Source: Formosa sp. L2A11
GTDB lineage: Bacteria > Bacteroidota > Bacteroidia > Flavobacteriales > Flavobacteriaceae
Length of the DNA: 64,000 bases
NCBI RefSeq assembly: GCF_009796865.1
Contig: NZ_CP047028.1
Location: 3,162,001 to 3,226,000 of the forward strand
Reading direction: 5' to 3'
The translations under genes were made by a program, and so were the position numbers. The first letter of the stretch is position 1, and each line of letters starts with the position of its first letter. This document shows positions 26,101-34,771 of this stretch, in pieces. The notes beneath the pieces were generated by a model. That model searched no databases, had not been told where the DNA came from, and saw only the letters and a list, made by a program, of their open reading frames with translations.

Positions 26101-26925
26101 TTGTACGCTAAAACCTGTGGTATTAATTATAACTTGAGGGTTTTCTATATGAAATGTTTTTAATACATCGAAAATTTGTTGCTGTATATCAGCATCGCGA
26201 TAACCTGCTGCCATAAGTACAACAACAGATATTCCTTCTGCCTCTAAAGCACTAATAAGCGTATGAATAGGCTCTAAATTATTAGATAAATAATAACTTC
26301 TGTAGCCAAAAATAATAGCTTGCTTTTTTTCTTCTTGTTGAATTTTTTCATCCCAAATACCTTGTTTAGGATGATACAAAAATAAATCGGGAATCGTTTT
26401 AATAGCATTGGGAGTAATTTGTAATTCTGTAATTCGATTACAAATTAATTGTAAAGAAGCTTGGCAGTTTTCGAGTCCGCCAGCTTGAATGTATTTCCAA
26501 ATTAAATCAACATCTTTTAACGGAATGTTAGACGATTGCATTAACTCTAAATCAGGTTTATTATCGCCCGGTAAAAAGAGTAATTGAATATCGTTTTCTT
26601 CACAGCACTCGGTAATCGCTTCACATAAATAATTGTAATAGGCTTTTCCTCCTAAAAGTTTTAGCACCACAATTTTTGCAGACGTAATTACATCTTCAAC
26701 ATAGGTATCTATAGTGAGTTCTTGTTTAAAATAACTAAGATTAGCAAACCGAAAAGACGGTGCATTTTCTACTGAATTATGAATGAGTTTGTAGGCATTA
26801 TTCATCATGAATAAATCTGAATCTGCTGAAGACAAAAACACAATATCTCCCGGAGATTGATCGATGTAAAACACTCCTTCATCATTAGGATTCCAACCGC
26901 CTGGTATAGTAGAAATTAAATGCAC
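23179..26925 (-). CDS. cobN: Cobaltochelatase, CobN subunit
   Basis: 1248 residues, the usual size of CobN/BchH large subunits. VHIGKHGNLEWLPGK and INDPGEGTQAKRRNQA are hallmark segments. This is the porphyrinoid-binding subunit that inserts cobalt into hydrogenobyrinic acid a,c-diamide with ATP hydrolysis by AAA partners. The partner here is probably the AAA/VWA protein at 31330-32976, replacing CobS/CobT of proteobacteria. The gap to the CobW gene (26926-27069) holds a REP-like element. Confidence 0.93.
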   Translation of the reverse strand: MHLISTIPGGWNPNDEGVFYIDQSPGDIVFLSSADSDLFMMNNAYKLIHNSVENAPSFRFANLSYFKQELTIDTYVEDVITSAKIVVLKLLGGKAYYNYLCEAITECCEENDIQLLFLPGDNKPDLELMQSSNIPLKDVDLIWKYIQAGGLENCQASLQLICNRITELQITPNAIKTIPDLFLYHPKQGIWDEKIQQEEKKQAIIFGYRSYYLSNNLEPIHTLISALEAEGISVVVLMAAGYRDADIQQQIFDVLKTFHIENPQVIINTTGFSVQGFHETSQSLFDVFNVPVIQAIMGSCNRESWQEGSFGLPPTDIAMNIALPEVDGKIISKVISFKESTEKDTLTDSEVVSYVANLEGCEFVAQMSKGWINLQEKTNAEKKIALVLPNYPNKNSRLANGVGLDTPQSALQILAQLAEEHYALAGDYPKTTNELIDKLTNSVTNSLETINTLNERHAIKLDEAVFYQYYNQLSKTLRDTIEAQWGNPTESPNYQKGHFLIPGFISENVLVSIQPSRGYNLDLQASYHSPDLPPPPAYLAYYIWLQHSFKADALVHIGKHGNLEWLPGKSVALSKETCFPAAILGAIPHFYPFIINDPGEGTQAKRRNQAIILDHLIPPMTRAENYGDLLKLELLIDEFYEAALIDKKRATLIKTKIETLVNETHLKSDLNEDGKDIDALLEVIDGYLCELKESQIRGGLHILGQLPRAEKLVDLIVALHRLPQGDLKGITQCLAEDLQLNFDPINVVFSDAFEKEIFGISCRTYGQAVELLENKAKNLVNQLVNNNSIENIGQYTNHILNHIQQYTLPVLQKTSHEITHLIKGLNGHFIPAGGSGAPTRGRLDILPTGRNFYSVDVRTVPSETAYQLGEKSAKNIIDRYLQENGEYPTSIGLSVWGTSTMRTSGDDIAQALALIGVKPVWQGSNRRVKDFKVLSTLELRRPRVDVMLRISGFFRDAFPDLISLFNAAVEKVASLDETDEQNPIKKRFDEEKQQWQEEGLDEKQATEKALYRVFGSKPGAYGAGLQGLIDGKNWTTSDDLAQAYINWSGYAYFGKNNSGKSAHETFKKRLSNIEVVMQNQDNREHDILDSDDYYQFQGGMTAAVNTVKGSQPETYFGDHSRPDNPKVKSLKEELLKVFRSRVVNPKWMKGMQEHGYKGAFEMAATMDYLFAYDATTNLIEDFMYEQITETYLFDEENKAFIEEHNPWALKDMSERMLEAIQRGLWENPSEETVEELKEIYKKSDNITE

Positions 26926-26958
26926 GCTTTTATGGTTTATTAAATTATTTTATAGTTA

Positions 26959-27042
26959 CGTCATTCCGAATTTATTTCGGAATCTCATTCATATTAAATA
27001 TTGCTAATTAAGATGAGAACCTGAAACAAATTCAGGTTAACG
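26959..27042. repeat. REP-like double palindrome 1
   Basis: Two small hairpins, ATTCCGAA...TTCGGAAT (26963-26983 region) and AACCTGAA...TTCAGGTT (27018-27038), spaced about 35 bases apart. The first half is identical to that of the element at 38884-38969. Confidence 0.75.
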
Positions 27043-27069
27043 TATCCAGAACAGCAAACTATCGTCTAA

Positions 27070-28137
27070 TTAATGAGAATGTGAATGTCCGTGATCGTGA
27101 CTATGAGCATGCGTAATCACTTCATTATCTTTAGTCAGTTCTATATTTTTTCCAATAACAACTAAACTTGTTTTACGAGCTTCATTGTCTTTCCATGCTC
27201 TTTCAAAATAATATTCAAAACGCGATCCTACACCTTGTAAAACCATACGCATTGGTTTATTAGGGATGTTTACAAAACCTTTAATTCTATAAATTTCGTG
27301 TTGCTCTACAAGCGCTTTTAAATCTTTTACTAAAGCTTTAATATCTGTAGTTTCTGGATATTCTAAAAGTAAATTTTTAACATCATCGTTATGGTGATGA
27401 TGACTTCCAGACTTATGGTGCTCTTCATGAATAGAATGGCGATTATCTACATCATCTTCTGCAGATGCTTCAACACCTAATAAAAGTGCATTATCTAATT
27501 CACCATTTACAACAGGAATAATTCTAGTGTTTGGTCTTGCTTTAGCAGTAATAATTTTAGTAATTTCCTCGAAACTTGCATCGTCTACTAAATCTCTTTT
27601 ACTTACAAGAACCAAATCTGCACACACTAATTGATCTAAAAATAATTCTTCTATCGGAGTTTCATGGTCTAAAGAATCATCTGCCAAACGTTGCGCTTGC
27701 ACACGTTCTCTATTACAAATTTCTCCAGTTGCTATTCCTACAGCATCTACAACAGTTATTACAGAATCTATAGTAATATGTGGTTTTAAGTCTGGCCAGT
27801 TTACCGCTTTTACTAAAGGTTTAGGCATAGATAAACCCGATGTTTCAATAACAATATGGTCTATTTCATCTTTACGCTCTAGTAACGTTATCATAGAAGG
27901 TAAAAATTCTTCTTGTACTGTACAGCAAATACAACCGTTTGGTAATTTAATTAAATTACAATCCTCTTCACCACATTCTGATGCTACAATAAGTTGCCCA
28001 TCTACATCGACTTCTCCAAATTCATTTACCAAAACAGCAATACGCTTTCCTTTGGCATTTTTCAGCATATTATGTACTAAAGTTGTTTTTCCTACACCTA
28101 AAAATCCGGTAACTATGGTAATTGGTATTTTTTTCAT
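27070..28137 (-). CDS. cobW: CobW family cobalt/GTP metallochaperone
   Basis: 355 residues of the G3E GTPase family: Walker A GFLGVGKTTL, the metal-binding CxCC motif GCICCTV (about 69), HIVIETSGLSMPKP, and the SKRDLVDD guanine-specificity region. Histidine-rich segments lie at about 235-250 (SHHHHND) and at the C-terminus (HAHSHDHGHSHSH), as expected for a metal chaperone. It probably delivers cobalt to the chelatase. It lies just upstream of cobN. Confidence 0.93.
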   Translation of the reverse strand: MKKIPITIVTGFLGVGKTTLVHNMLKNAKGKRIAVLVNEFGEVDVDGQLIVASECGEEDCNLIKLPNGCICCTVQEEFLPSMITLLERKDEIDHIVIETSGLSMPKPLVKAVNWPDLKPHITIDSVITVVDAVGIATGEICNRERVQAQRLADDSLDHETPIEELFLDQLVCADLVLVSKRDLVDDASFEEITKIITAKARPNTRIIPVVNGELDNALLLGVEASAEDDVDNRHSIHEEHHKSGSHHHHNDDVKNLLLEYPETTDIKALVKDLKALVEQHEIYRIKGFVNIPNKPMRMVLQGVGSRFEYYFERAWKDNEARKTSLVVIGKNIELTKDNEVITHAHSHDHGHSHSH

Positions 28138-28177
28138 TTTTATATTTTTTTAATCTGAAAAATTTTAAAATATCATA

Positions 28178-28864
28178 TTATGAGCGCACAGTACTATAAA
28201 GTCGTTTTTCAAAAAACTCATTTTTATTAAATTTACTTGTAGCGAATTTTGCCATCGCTAACACACCTAAATCTACCAATGGTTCAATAAGAACAACCAA
28301 CATATAAGCACCACCAAAACTAAGTATGCTTAAGATATTTTCTACAGCAAACCCTTGACCATAAATTGCCCAAAATGTAACCCAAGACACAATTCCTGCT
28401 TGAAATACTAACGACAGTTTTAATACTTGTGCATATTTTAATTTGGTATATGGCGTATCTGTAGGTATAATTTTATTAGCAACATAAGAAAGTGCCATTA
28501 ATGGAACAAGTAAGGTTGTAATATTCATACCGTATTGAGGTAAATCTATTTGAGAAAAGAAAAGGCCCTGAATAAGTAAACCTAATGCCAGACCAACGCT
28601 GGCTGGTGCCAATCCAAAGAGTAAGAATAATGTCGAGCCCATAATAAAGTGAACTTCTGAAACACCTACTGAGTAATGTGGTAAAATTTGAAAAAACGTA
28701 AAGACTAACATTGTTGTGATTACCGATTTGACTAAGAAAGTCAACGGACTATTCATTTTAATATTTTTAGCTGAAGCTTTTGCAACTGCTATAATTGCGA
28801 CTGAGGCTGTAACATAAGACAGACCAATTTTTGCTGAATCTACTATTCCTGGTTCAATGTGCAT
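28178..28864 (-). CDS. CbiM-like cobalt transporter membrane component
   Basis: 228 residues with about six to seven membrane segments. It starts MHIEPG, matching the metal-binding MHIxxG N-terminus of CbiM/NikM, and has GVSEVHFIMGSTLFLLFG. CbiM is the core substrate-binding component of ECF-type cobalt transporters, normally with CbiN, CbiQ and CbiO. None of those partners is encoded nearby, so either it works alone or shares modules elsewhere. It lies between the CobW and PduO genes. Confidence 0.75.
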   Translation of the reverse strand: MHIEPGIVDSAKIGLSYVTASVAIIAVAKASAKNIKMNSPLTFLVKSVITTMLVFTFFQILPHYSVGVSEVHFIMGSTLFLLFGLAPASVGLALGLLIQGLFFSQIDLPQYGMNITTLLVPLMALSYVANKIIPTDTPYTKLKYAQVLKLSLVFQAGIVSWVTFWAIYGQGFAVENILSILSFGGAYMLVVLIEPLVDLGVLAMAKFATSKFNKNEFFEKRLYSTVRS

Positions 28865-28927
28865 AATATTTGTTTTTAAAGGTTAAACTTTTATTTATTA
28901 AATTGTTTTATTCTGAATTGCTATAAT

Positions 28928-29512
28928 TTATTTTGCTTTCTTCTTTCGTTTATATAAGAATAAATTCCACTTTTCTTCGGCAACACCATATTTATCCATT
29001 TCGGCTCTTGCCATTGTGAAAAACAAATCGGATAATCTGTTTACATAACTCATAATGTAATCTTCTACACATTCTGGATCTTCTTGCATTAAAGTAAATA
29101 ATTGTCTCTCTCCTCGCCTGGTTTGTGTTCTACACACATGGCAAAGTGCAGATATTTCGTTGCCTCCTGGTAATAAAAAATAATCTGAAGGGGCACTTAT
29201 ATTCGCTTCCATTTCATCCATCCAATGTTCACAAAACTCGGGGCCATCTTCTGGTTTCGGATTCGGATTTTCTTTTTTAGAATCTGATGGTCTCGCTAAA
29301 TGCGACATCATATTCATCATATCTTTTTGAACGCGATGTAAATTTGGTTGCCATTCGTGATCGTTTCCTAGTTTAGCACGCATTAATCCTATAGTAGAAT
29401 TAACCTCATCTAAGGTTCCTATACATTCAATTCTTGCCGAATTTTTAAATGTTCGTTTTCCTCCAAAAACGCCTGTTGTACCTTTATCTCCTTTTCGTGT
29501 GTAAATTTTCAT
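28928..29512 (-). CDS. Cob(I)alamin adenosyltransferase, PduO type
   Basis: 194 residues. The N-terminal IYTRKGDKGTTGVFGG is the ATP-binding P-loop-like motif of PduO-type transferases, followed by ECIGTLDEVNSTIG; the later CHVCRTQTRRGERQ is the conserved Arg-rich active-site segment. It adds the adenosyl group to cobalt(I) corrinoids. Its start overlaps the stop of the CbiA gene by 4 bases. Confidence 0.93.
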   Translation of the reverse strand: MKIYTRKGDKGTTGVFGGKRTFKNSARIECIGTLDEVNSTIGLMRAKLGNDHEWQPNLHRVQKDMMNMMSHLARPSDSKKENPNPKPEDGPEFCEHWMDEMEANISAPSDYFLLPGGNEISALCHVCRTQTRRGERQLFTLMQEDPECVEDYIMSYVNRLSDLFFTMARAEMDKYGVAEEKWNLFLYKRKKKAK

Positions 29513-30825
29513 CCGTTGCTCGTTATTTCGTTAATCAATTGTTGTAAAAGTTCTGGTGTGCCAAAATAATGGTGCACATAAGACGCCATGACGTTCTTTT
29601 TCTTATATATTTTAGTTGAAGTTTTCACTCCTACAGCATTTGTAATTATTGAATTTAATTCAGTTTCATTATCATGTATTAAGGTTGAATAATGAAACTC
29701 GTGTCCTTTAAAAACAGGTTCATTTACTTTAGTTGTTCGGTAACCCAAATGCAGTTTTTTATCGGCTATAGAAGATTCAAAATTGAAATAATTCACCATT
29801 CTGAAAGCTTCGCTATTTTCTGATATAATAGCTTTTCCTAAATACATCATTCCGCCACATTCTGCATATATCTGTCCGTTATTCAATCCAAAATCATGAA
29901 TACTTTGAAGCATAGTTGTATTGGCTGCTAATTCTTTTAAATATAATTCTGGATAACCGCCAGGAAAATAAATAAAATCGCAATCCGGAAGGACAGTATC
30001 GTGTAAAGGACTAAAAAATGAGACTACGCCTAAAGCTTCCATTGCTGCTATATTTTGAGGATAGATGAAGTTGAAAGCGTCATCTTTAGCAACTGCAAAT
30101 TTTATATTCTTGTTTCCTGTTGATTTTTCCTCTGAAATAGGTTTAATTTCTACACTTTTAGAGGCTTCTAAAATAGCTTCATAATCAATGGTTTTATCTA
30201 ATGCAGTAGCAATATCATCAATTAGCTTATCAAATTTTTCAATCTCTTGTATATTTAAACCTAAGTGTCTTGATGGAATTTCAATATGCTTTAAATTGGC
30301 TAAATACCCAAAACATGGCACATTAATATCGTCGCAAGCTTCTTTAAGCATTGTATAATGTCTTTCCGAACCTACGCGATTAAACACAACGCCCATTATT
30401 TCAACCTCTTTATCAAAATTCACAAAACCTTGAATAAGCGGCGCAACAGAATAAGCAACTGCTTTAGCATCAATAACCATTAAAACAGGTGTTTTCAATT
30501 TTTTAGCCATTTCGGCAGTGCTTCCTTTGTCTTTTTCAGCACCATCAAACAAGCCCATTACACCTTCTATGCAATTTATATCTGCAGGGGTTCCGTAGAA
30601 ATTTAAAGATGCATTTATATCGTCTTCAGTCATCATAAATAAATCGAGATTCACTCCCACTTTATTACAAGCCAATTGATGAAACTTCGGATCTATATAA
30701 TCGGGACCTACTTTAAATGGTTGTACAGTAATGTTCTTACGTTTAAATAGGCGCAATAAACCTAAAGTAAGCGTGGTTTTCCCAGCGTTACTACTTGGTG
30801 CCGATATGATGAGTTGTTTTATCAT
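29509..30825 (-). CDS. cobB: Cobyrinate a,c-diamide synthase
   Basis: 438 residues with the N-terminal ATP-binding domain (APSSNAGKTTLTLGLL, FKVGPDYIDP) and the C-terminal glutamine amidotransferase domain (AECGGMMYLG with the catalytic Cys; HHYFG His). This is CobB/CbiA, amidating the a and c side chains. It overlaps the cobU start by 4 bases and the PduO gene by 4, so the genes are tightly co-translated. Confidence 0.94.
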   Translation of the reverse strand: MIKQLIISAPSSNAGKTTLTLGLLRLFKRKNITVQPFKVGPDYIDPKFHQLACNKVGVNLDLFMMTEDDINASLNFYGTPADINCIEGVMGLFDGAEKDKGSTAEMAKKLKTPVLMVIDAKAVAYSVAPLIQGFVNFDKEVEIMGVVFNRVGSERHYTMLKEACDDINVPCFGYLANLKHIEIPSRHLGLNIQEIEKFDKLIDDIATALDKTIDYEAILEASKSVEIKPISEEKSTGNKNIKFAVAKDDAFNFIYPQNIAAMEALGVVSFFSPLHDTVLPDCDFIYFPGGYPELYLKELAANTTMLQSIHDFGLNNGQIYAECGGMMYLGKAIISENSEAFRMVNYFNFESSIADKKLHLGYRTTKVNEPVFKGHEFHYSTLIHDNETELNSIITNAVGVKTSTKIYKKKNVMASYVHHYFGTPELLQQLINEITSNG

Positions 30826-31340
30826 CCTTTGGTATGTATTGGAATTCCTGAAACCATAAAGTCTACTTTAGTCGCTTTTTTAGCGATATATTGATTCACT
30901 TTTCCTTGTAAATCGATAAATTGTCGTGTTGCTTTTTCCATAGGAATAACACCTAAACCAATTTCATTGGTAATCGCAATTACAATATTATTTTTCTCGC
31001 ATAATACATTCCACTCTTTTACCACAAAGTCGTAACTTAACTCCGGATCGTATTTAAACTCATCCATAACGTTAGTTAACCAAAGTGTAATACAATCTAT
31101 AAACAACACCTTATTAACGGTTTTAATTTTACTAAGATGCAAGGTTTCTTCAATCGTTGTCCAATTAGAAGTTCGTCTGATTTTATGAATTTCAACACGT
31201 TTACGAAATTCATCGTCCCAACATTTAGAGGTGGCTAAATACGTAGGTTTATCGTCTAAACTTAAAGCGATTTCTTCACCATATTCACTTTTACCAGAAC
31301 GTTGTCCACCTGTAATAATATGTATTATTTTATCGCTCAT
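30822..31340 (-). CDS. cobU: Adenosylcobinamide kinase/adenosylcobinamide-phosphate guanylyltransferase
   Basis: 172 residues. The P-loop GGQRSGKSEYGEE and the LFIDCITLWLTNVM segment (Walker B) are hallmarks of CobU/CobP. NEIGLGVIPM is the further conserved region. It phosphorylates adenosylcobinamide and then activates it with GMP. It overlaps the AAA/VWA gene by 11 bases. Confidence 0.94.
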   Translation of the reverse strand: MSDKIIHIITGGQRSGKSEYGEEIALSLDDKPTYLATSKCWDDEFRKRVEIHKIRRTSNWTTIEETLHLSKIKTVNKVLFIDCITLWLTNVMDEFKYDPELSYDFVVKEWNVLCEKNNIVIAITNEIGLGVIPMEKATRQFIDLQGKVNQYIAKKATKVDFMVSGIPIHTKG

Positions 31341-32976
31341 TTTTAGTGATTAAAAGTTCGTAATCTGCATGAATACGTTTAGCAAAATCTGAAGCAATTC
31401 CGATTTTCACCATGCCTTTTTCTGCATCTATAATCTGCGTGTTTTGTATGCCTTTACAATAGGTTTGAAAAGCCAATACGGTATTTTCTAAATTACTATC
31501 TGCATTTAACTTACCATCTGTAATAATATGCAGATTATGACTAAAATCTACATCTGTAGAAAGTGCTTTTATATGTTTAAAACCTGCCGTTAAATTGGTT
31601 TTTCCTCCTGTTTTAAGTGTAGATAGCGCGACTTCAATATCATTTAAAATGGCTGTTCTCTGTAAAATATGTTGTGCTTCCCCATCGAATAAAGAGACGA
31701 TAGAAAACTGTGTATTCTGATTTTTAGATTGTGTGGCTATTTTATCGACAGCACCTTTTGCATAGGCTATAATTTGATCTTTTAACATAGAACCACTAGA
31801 ATCTATTAAAAAGATATGATGCTGTTTTAAAATCGTTTTTTTGCGTTTGTTTTTTATCTCAAACTTGTCTGTTGCTAAATACTGACTGACCGTTTTCTTT
31901 GTATCTGTTGTAGTAATATTTCCTACAGATGAGTTTATAGAATTCGTTCCATTATCAATAGTATTTGTTTCTGTATTTTTTAATTTCTGAAAATCGTTTT
32001 CAGGTCTTAGAATATGACTATTTTCTTCTTTGGGAGTCTTTCCGTCTGATGGAGATTCTTTTGGTTTCTCGTTTTCGTTTGGGTTTGGGTTTTGCTGATT
32101 CGGACTTTCATTTAATCGTCTGTGGTTTAACACAAAATCGGCAATTTTGTCTACATCTTCTTTTGTAACTTCTGATGCATTCAAATACGAAGCATACGCT
32201 CTTGCTGTCTTCAATAATAAAATATCTGCACGTAAACCTTCTACTTGATTTTGAATGGCTAATGTGCTACAATATTCAATAATAGAATCATTTATAAGAA
32301 CCGACTTTAAATGCTGTTTAGCCGTTTCAATATGATTGGCTATATTTTGATCTTCACTTTTATAATGAGCAACAAACTCACTAGGATTATCATCAAACTG
32401 AAAACGTTGTTTTATAATTTGTTGGCGTACTTTAGCATCTGTAGGAGTCGTAATATTTACACTTAAACCAAAACGATCTTTAAGTTGTGGTCTTAAACTT
32501 CCTTCTTCAGGATTCATAGAACCTACTAAACAAAACCGACTTTTAAAGTAACGCGATACGCCTTCTCTTTCTAAATAATAGTTTCCAGAAGCAGCTGCAT
32601 CTAATAAAATATCGGTAAGGTAATCTTGTAATAAATTCACCTCATCTACATACAAAACACCATTATGAGCTTGTGCCATTAACCCAAGATTGATGACTTC
32701 CTTTTTCGCATTAATCAGTTCTTCTAAATCTATACTACCAATAAGTCGATCTTCAGACACACCAATAGGCAAATTCACAAAAGGCAAATTTTCTTGATCG
32801 CTAATTAAGTTGGTTAACGATCTAATTAAAGTTGTTTTTCCCGTTCCTTTATCTCCAATAGCTAAAACACCACCAATAAGCGGATCGACCAAGTTTAAAA
32901 TAAGAGCTAACTTAAAATCATCTTGACCAACAATGGCCGAAAACGGAAAATTTATATGTGTTTCACCTTGTCTCAT
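31330..32976 (-). CDS. Fused AAA+ and VWA chelatase subunit (ChlI/ChlD type), putative cobaltochelatase partner
   Basis: 548 residues. The N-terminal AAA+ part resembles ChlI/BchI (Walker A GDKGTGKTTLIRS, Walker B LYVDEVNLL, and a GSMNPEEG sensor region). A Pro/Glu/Asn-rich linker lies at about 290-340, then a von Willebrand A domain with the MIDAS motif DSSGSM near 395. Single-chain AAA-VWA proteins take the place of CobS and CobT in many CobN clusters; this is the probable motor for CobN. It overlaps the transporter gene by 4 bases. Confidence 0.88.
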   Translation of the reverse strand: MRQGETHINFPFSAIVGQDDFKLALILNLVDPLIGGVLAIGDKGTGKTTLIRSLTNLISDQENLPFVNLPIGVSEDRLIGSIDLEELINAKKEVINLGLMAQAHNGVLYVDEVNLLQDYLTDILLDAAASGNYYLEREGVSRYFKSRFCLVGSMNPEEGSLRPQLKDRFGLSVNITTPTDAKVRQQIIKQRFQFDDNPSEFVAHYKSEDQNIANHIETAKQHLKSVLINDSIIEYCSTLAIQNQVEGLRADILLLKTARAYASYLNASEVTKEDVDKIADFVLNHRRLNESPNQQNPNPNENEKPKESPSDGKTPKEENSHILRPENDFQKLKNTETNTIDNGTNSINSSVGNITTTDTKKTVSQYLATDKFEIKNKRKKTILKQHHIFLIDSSGSMLKDQIIAYAKGAVDKIATQSKNQNTQFSIVSLFDGEAQHILQRTAILNDIEVALSTLKTGGKTNLTAGFKHIKALSTDVDFSHNLHIITDGKLNADSNLENTVLAFQTYCKGIQNTQIIDAEKGMVKIGIASDFAKRIHADYELLITKNER

Positions 32977-33686
32977 AAAGCATCTATTCCATTATAAATC
33001 CAAACTATTCCTATTACTATAGATGCGGCTCCTGCAATAGCATTCATCCACTTAAAAATAGATAAATTACGTTCTAGAAACCGACTCATTACATAAATTA
33101 AAACATAACTATACACACCCATGGCTACAATAATACCTAAAGATTCTACTGCCAAAATAATAACTGCATCCTTAATTGTGGGACTACTTAATACCAATGC
33201 AGAAGTTAAAGCACCTCCTGTACCTGCCAGACCGTGTAACATACCAACCCAAAAGGATTTATTCATTGGGTTTACGGCAATTTCTTCTCCTTTGGTTCCG
33301 TGTAAATGTATCGGGTTTGAAAGTTCATGTTCGTGTTCTTCAATTTTTTTATGCGTTTTAACCATTTCGTTAATAGCATGATTTCTTCTAATAGCGACAA
33401 TACCTAACCAAATCATAATAGGACCAACAGCTAATTCTGCATAAAAAGAAATATTATGTACCACTAAAGTGGCCATACTTTTAAAAATGAGAGCTGCTCC
33501 TCCAAAAATTAATAACGTCACAGAATGCCCCAAAGCCCATTGCGAAGCTTTAAAAATAGATTTAAAACTAATCTTCTTTTTATTTACAGCATTTTCTGTA
33601 GCTAAAACAGAAACTGCTGTAACATGGTCTGGCTCAAAAGAGTGTAAAATACCAGCCATTAAAGGTCTAATTAAAGAAGCTATCAT
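32973..33686 (-). CDS. NicO/UreH-type nickel/cobalt membrane transporter
   Basis: 237 residues with about six membrane segments. The N-terminal HSFEPDHVTAVS is an HX4DH motif characteristic of Ni/Co permeases, and WALGHSVTLLIFGG is a second conserved helix. A His-rich cytoplasmic loop (about 95-120) may bind metal. Given its position it probably imports cobalt. It directly abuts cbiD, whose stop shares the last base with its start region. Confidence 0.82.
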   Translation of the reverse strand: MIASLIRPLMAGILHSFEPDHVTAVSVLATENAVNKKKISFKSIFKASQWALGHSVTLLIFGGAALIFKSMATLVVHNISFYAELAVGPIMIWLGIVAIRRNHAINEMVKTHKKIEEHEHELSNPIHLHGTKGEEIAVNPMNKSFWVGMLHGLAGTGGALTSALVLSSPTIKDAVIILAVESLGIIVAMGVYSYVLIYVMSRFLERNLSIFKWMNAIAGAASIVIGIVWIYNGIDAL

Positions 33687-34771
33687 TATTTTTTAATAAA
33701 TTTAATACGTGTTCCGTTTTTATGAATTAAGTAAATCTCTAAGTCTACTTGTTTAATTTTTGTATGCGTGTGTTTATAGCAATGTGCTAATAACAATTGA
33801 AAGAAAGCCGAATTTTGTTCAAAGGCGAATAGCTCAATTAACCGTCCTGCCATATTTAGATCTTTAATTTTATCAGCGTCATTATAACCAACTTGTTGGG
33901 CTAAATCCACTACAAAATCTTTGTTCCAACTAGATACACAACTATGCGTATCTGTAATTCCGCCAGCTAATTTGACTGCCTTTCCTAGCATAATACCAAT
34001 ACTCATTTTTTTAATAGGCGACGTATTGATTTTATTCAGTGTTTCCCCTATCCAATTTCCATAATGGATAAAAGCATATTCTGGTAGATAATTAAATTTG
34101 TCTCCTAAAAACTTTTCGCTTCTGGCTCCAGAATTAATTACCAATTCTGTAATATTATTTGCAACGGCAACATCAACACCTTGCTCTATACTCGCAATGT
34201 ATGATGACGATGAATACGGCTTTACAATACCTGTAGTTCCTAAAATGGAAATACCATTCATAATCCCAACACGTTCGTTAAGGGTCCGTTTGGCAATTTT
34301 TCTTCCATTTGTAACATAAACCGTTACCGAAACACCACATTCTAAATCGTAATCGTGTAATAATTTTTGAATGGCGCTGGTTATCATTTTCCGTGGCACC
34401 GGATTAATAGCTGGTTCGCCAATAGCTAATTCTAAGCCTTTAAGTGTAACTGTTCCCACACCTTCGCCAGCAATAAATTTTATATCTTTTTCTTGTGTTA
34501 ATTCTAAAATACAACCTATTTCTGCACCATTAGTCACATCGGGATCGTCTCCCGCATCTTTAATTACCGAGCAGTTCGCTGTACTTTCTGTAAAACCACA
34601 TTGATGAATAGGAATCTCTACTATTTTATCTACAGGCAAATGCACGTTAACTACTGTGTTTTTTTGCTGATGAATAATAGCCATTAAACCAGATTTTGCA
34701 GCCGCAGTAGCACAAGTACCCGTTGTAAATCCGTCTCTTAATGGTCCTTCAGGAACTTTTCTTAAACCCAT
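33686..34771 (-). CDS. cbiD: Cobalt-precorrin-5B C1-methyltransferase
   Basis: 361 residues. GFTTGTCATAAAKSGL at the N-terminus and GEGVGTVTLKGLELAIGEPAINPVPR are diagnostic of CbiD, as is LGTTGIVKPYSS. CbiD methylates C1 in the oxygen-independent branch and is also found in some mixed pathways. It overlaps cobK by 10 bases. Confidence 0.95.
   Translation of the reverse strand: MGLRKVPEGPLRDGFTTGTCATAAAKSGLMAIIHQQKNTVVNVHLPVDKIVEIPIHQCGFTESTANCSVIKDAGDDPDVTNGAEIGCILELTQEKDIKFIAGEGVGTVTLKGLELAIGEPAINPVPRKMITSAIQKLLHDYDLECGVSVTVYVTNGRKIAKRTLNERVGIMNGISILGTTGIVKPYSSSSYIASIEQGVDVAVANNITELVINSGARSEKFLGDKFNYLPEYAFIHYGNWIGETLNKINTSPIKKMSIGIMLGKAVKLAGGITDTHSCVSSWNKDFVVDLAQQVGYNDADKIKDLNMAGRLIELFAFEQNSAFFQLLLAHCYKHTHTKIKQVDLEIYLIHKNGTRIKFIKK

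Noticed and set aside
26959..27042. Paired palindromes considered as a CRISPR array
   Set aside because: Only two hairpins of different sequence, no regular spacers and no cas genes nearby; they fit REP-like elements.
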